From Acinetobacter sp. (lineage in GTDB: Bacteria > Pseudomonadota > Gammaproteobacteria > Pseudomonadales > Moraxellaceae), in the NCBI GenBank assembly GCA_030152275.1, contig JASLHF010000036.1, positions 1 to 17,230 on the forward strand: 17,230 bases of DNA, read 5' to 3'. This document shows positions 15,033 through 17,230 of the stretch, piece after piece; position 1 is the stretch's first letter, and each line of letters begins with the position of its first letter. Both the position numbers and the translations under genes were made by a program. The notes below the pieces were generated by a model that had not been told where the DNA came from, did not search any database, and was given only the letters and a program-made list of their open reading frames with translations.

Positions 15033-16133
15033 TTAAGACCTCGCTCGCTGAATACGTTTTTTAATTTTAGGCGCCAGCTTCTGCTTGCGCGAGAACAGCA
15101 TCGCCGCTGCGCCATAACAGAATAGAATTACAGGATAAACCAAAATTCCCATTTCGCCTTTAGAGACGCGGGTGCGCACCGCCATAAGGGCAACAATCAG
15201 GCTGGCAAAAATCAGCAGCGCAGGAAACAGCTTTAAATAACGCCCTTGACGCGGGCTGACTTCAGACAGCGCCACAGACAGCATCAGCGCCACCACTATA
15301 GAAAATGGGACAAATACCCGCCAGCCCAGCTCACTGGCCACGACAGGATCATCACGGTTAGCCCACAGTTTAGCTGTCGGCAGAGCTTCAACGTCTGAAC
15401 TTTCAAATTTGGCTTCGTCATTATTTTCTAAACGCAAGCGGTAGCTTTGAAATTCCGCTTGAGAATAGCGCGGCTGCCCCGGATAAATTTCATAACGGCG
15501 CCCTTCAGTCAAATCCACCACACTGGCTGCATCATTCTGCATTTCCACCCGAGTCGCTTCTTTGGCCAAAATAATCACATCAGGTTTACCCTCTTTTTCA
15601 GCGCGCTGATAAAAGAAAATATCTTTCAGATTTTTCCGGTCATCTGATAAATCACCCGCATAAATGGTATAGGGCCCAGAAGAAATAAATTCTTTTGGGC
15701 GCACCAAATCAAAACCCGTGCGCACGGCTTGGCTGGTGGTCAGCGCTTCAAATTGACGCAAGCCCCAAGGTGCGGCCCACAGCATTAAAAACGCCTGCAG
15801 CGCTAAAAACACAGCTGTCATCGGAATCAGAAGGCGGGCCAAACGGTGACGGCTGACGCCGCTGCTGTTCAGCACGGCCATTTCATGCTCGACATACATG
15901 CGCCCGAACACCAGCATCAAACCGATAAAAAAGCCTAAAGGCAAAATTAAGGTCAAAAACTCCGGTAAACGGTAGCCAATAATGCTGAACAGAATGCTGG
16001 CATCCAGACGGCCCTGCGCCGCCACCCCAAAATATTTGATCAGCCGGCCGCCCATCATGATCAAGGTCAGTAAGGCAATGACCACCAAAGATGTCGAAAC
16101 AACCTGCTTGACCAAATAGCGCCGAATAATCAA
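15033..16133 (-). CDS. lptF: LPS export system permease LptF (366 aa, TTG start)
   Basis: LptF is the partner membrane subunit of LptG in the LptB2FG exporter. Membrane segments lie at about 11-33, 53-75 and 101-121, then a periplasmic jellyroll (about 125-290) and three C-terminal segments. VEHEMAVLNSSGVSRHRL is the conserved coupling region and SPRQGRYLKLFPALL is typical of LptF. The TTG at 16133 is chosen: GGAAG lies 7 nt upstream and the protein then starts MIIRRYLVKQ, matching the family start. Another TTG (16172) would add 13 unrelated residues and has no such site. The gene is divergent from pepA across 159 bp, an arrangement also known in E. coli. Confidence 0.93.
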   Translation of the reverse strand: MIIRRYLVKQVVSTSLVVIALLTLIMMGGRLIKYFGVAAQGRLDASILFSIIGYRLPEFLTLILPLGFFIGLMLVFGRMYVEHEMAVLNSSGVSRHRLARLLIPMTAVFLALQAFLMLWAAPWGLRQFEALTTSQAVRTGFDLVRPKEFISSGPYTIYAGDLSDDRKNLKDIFFYQRAEKEGKPDVIILAKEATRVEMQNDAASVVDLTEGRRYEIYPGQPRYSQAEFQSYRLRLENNDEAKFESSDVEALPTAKLWANRDDPVVASELGWRVFVPFSIVVALMLSVALSEVSPRQGRYLKLFPALLIFASLIVALMAVRTRVSKGEMGILVYPVILFCYGAAAMLFSRKQKLAPKIKKRIQRARS

Positions 16134-16218
16134 ATTAATGCTTCCAAAATAAGAGGGCTGAAAAACTAGCAATAGTTTACCCGAATGTTGAAAATAAAAA
16201 ACCTTTACCCTTGTTGCA

Positions 16219-16251
16219 CATTGAAACTCTATTCATGAAAATGTTTCAATG
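16219..16251. repeat. 9-bp inverted repeat between lptF and pepA
   Basis: CATTGAAAC (16219-16227) and GTTTCAATG (16243-16251) are perfect inverted copies with 15 bp between them, centred at 16235. They sit 102 bp before the lptF TTG and 42 bp before the pepA ATG, a position suited to an operator serving one or both divergent genes. A weak pepA promoter, TTTACC (16204-16209) and TCTATT (16228-16233) with an 18-bp spacer, would overlap it. No protein is known to me to bind this motif. Confidence 0.5.
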
Positions 16252-16292
16252 GTTTAATGGTTTGCAATTTTTAAAAGGCACAAATACCGTCT

Positions 16293-17230
16293 ATGAAACT
16301 AACGATTAATACGTCATTCCAAGCGAATGCGTCGAGCCAGTCTTTGTTGATATTAGTAGATTCTGAACACGTTCAAAATGCTGCCGATTCATATCAAATC
16401 AATGATTTAAATAAAACTATTGATGCCGTTCAGTTTAAAGCCGGCCTCAATGAAACCTTAACCCTGATTGGCTCAGTCGAAGCTTGCATCCATACAGCCC
16501 TCATCGGGATTGGCAAAGCAGCGGAACTGCAGCCGGCTAAATTGGCTAAAATTGCGCAAACAATTATTAAAGCTTCGCAAAAAAAATTCCAACAAATCAG
16601 CATCGATATTTCAGCACTTGCTCCTGAACTGCATTATTTATTTGCATTAAGCCTAACTCAGGCAGCTTATGCATTCGATGAATACAAATCGAAAAAAAAT
16701 GATTTCTCACTGCAGCAAGTCAATTTGATTGCGGCCAGCAGCCCGCTGAATGAACAGCAACTGAATCTGATCAGCGCTATTCAAAATGGCCAAAACTTTA
16801 CCCGCGACTTGGGCAACCGTCCGGGCAACATCTGTTTCCCTGAATATCTGGCTGAACAGGCGCAGGCTTTGGCAGCAGAGTTCCCTGACCTGCTGAAAGT
16901 CACTGTGCTGGATGAACAGCAGATGGCAGAATTGGGCATGGGCGCCTTCCTTGCCGTCAGCAAAGGCTCTGACCGTCCAGGCCGCATCATCACTATTGAG
17001 TACTTATCTAACCGCGCAGAAGCGCCCGTTGTACTGGTCGGCAAAGGCGTGACTTTTGATACTGGCGGCATCTCGTTAAAGCCTGGCGCAGGCATGGACG
17101 AAATGAAATTTGATATGTGCGGTTCCGCATCAGTGCTGGGCACGATGCGCGCATTATGCGAATCAAAACTGCCGATTCACGTTGTTGGCGCCATTGCTGC
17201 TGCAGAAAATATGCCGTCAGGCCATGCCAC
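16293..17230 (+). CDS. pepA: Leucyl aminopeptidase PepA, M17 family, N-terminal 312 residues (runs off right edge)
   Basis: PepA is a hexameric, two-metal cytosolic aminopeptidase that removes N-terminal residues from peptides; in E. coli it also binds DNA in cer recombination and carAB control. The N-terminal regulatory domain covers about 1-150. The catalytic domain begins near 160 with [15 protein letters not shown]. Metal ligands and the active-site lysine are seen in [11 protein letters not shown] (Lys251, Asp256), SLKPG (Lys263) and MKFDMCGSA (Asp274); their spacing equals that of E. coli Lys270, Asp275, Lys282 and Asp293. The window ends at NMPSGHA, shortly before the expected NTDAEGR signature, so the remaining ligands cannot be checked. 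AAAGG is upstream but about 14 nt from the ATG, so translation initiation may be weak. It is divergent from lptF. Confidence 0.96.
   Translation, partial: MKLTINTSFQANASSQSLLILVDSEHVQNAADSYQINDLNKTIDAVQFKAGLNETLTLIGSVEACIHTALIGIGKAAELQPAKLAKIAQTIIKASQKKFQQISIDISALAPELHYLFALSLTQAAYAFDEYKSKKNDFSLQQVNLIAASSPLNEQQLNLISAIQNGQNFTRDLGNRPGNICFPEYLAEQAQALAAEFPDLLKVTVLDEQQMAELGMGAFLAVSKGSDRPGRIITIEYLSNRAEAPVVLVGKGVTFDTGGISLKPGAGMDEMKFDMCGSASVLGTMRALCESKLPIHVVGAIAAAENMPSGHA

Overview
The window looks like ordinary, well-conserved chromosome from a gammaproteobacterium of the Moraxellaceae, most probably an Acinetobacter. The basis is family recognition by eye. XerD, DsbC, homoserine dehydrogenase and threonine synthase sit in the order known from Pseudomonas, and a GacA orthologue is followed by PilS and PilR. 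LptF/LptG lie divergent from PepA, as in many gammaproteobacteria. I see no mobile element, CRISPR array, rRNA, tRNA or phage gene, and base and codon use look even throughout.

Layout. (1) Positions 1-1415, minus strand: feoA and the 5' part of feoB (ferrous iron uptake), overlapping by ATGA, behind a promoter with a Fur-box-like operator. (2) 1589-6052, plus strand: xerD, dsbC, hom and thrC, closed by a strong bidirectional terminator at 6072-6101. (3) pbpG on the minus strand (6176-7234) is divergent from gacA. (4) 7438-11090, plus strand: gacA, pilS and pilR, spaced by 24 and 17 bp and probably one transcript; a terminator hairpin contains the pilR stop codon and also the stop codon of the converging ctp gene. 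(5) 11106-16133, minus strand, in transcription order: lptF, lptG (2 bp apart), gpmI, ctp (15 bp apart). (6) 16293 to the right edge, plus strand: pepA, cut by the window end.

How the genes work together. FeoAB imports Fe(II) under probable iron control. XerD resolves chromosome dimers. DsbC isomerises periplasmic disulfides and is predicted here to be a lipoprotein. Hom and ThrC are two steps of threonine synthesis; the homoserine kinase between them in the pathway is not in the window. PbpG and the S41 protease act in the cell envelope. GacA and PilSR are regulators, PilSR of sigma-54-dependent type IV pilin expression. LptFG are the membrane subunits of the lipopolysaccharide exporter. GpmI is glycolytic and PepA is a cytosolic aminopeptidase.

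Several starts are not ATG: feoA, hom, gacA and pilR use GTG and lptF uses TTG, each supported by a ribosome binding site, family alignment or both. I do not see an evident undescribed system. The points most worth checking are non-coding inverted repeats between genes (before hom, pbpG/gacA, lptG/gpmI, lptF/pepA), the lipoprotein DsbC with a CPYC active site, a cysteine-bearing insertion in PbpG, and gacA linked to pilSR.
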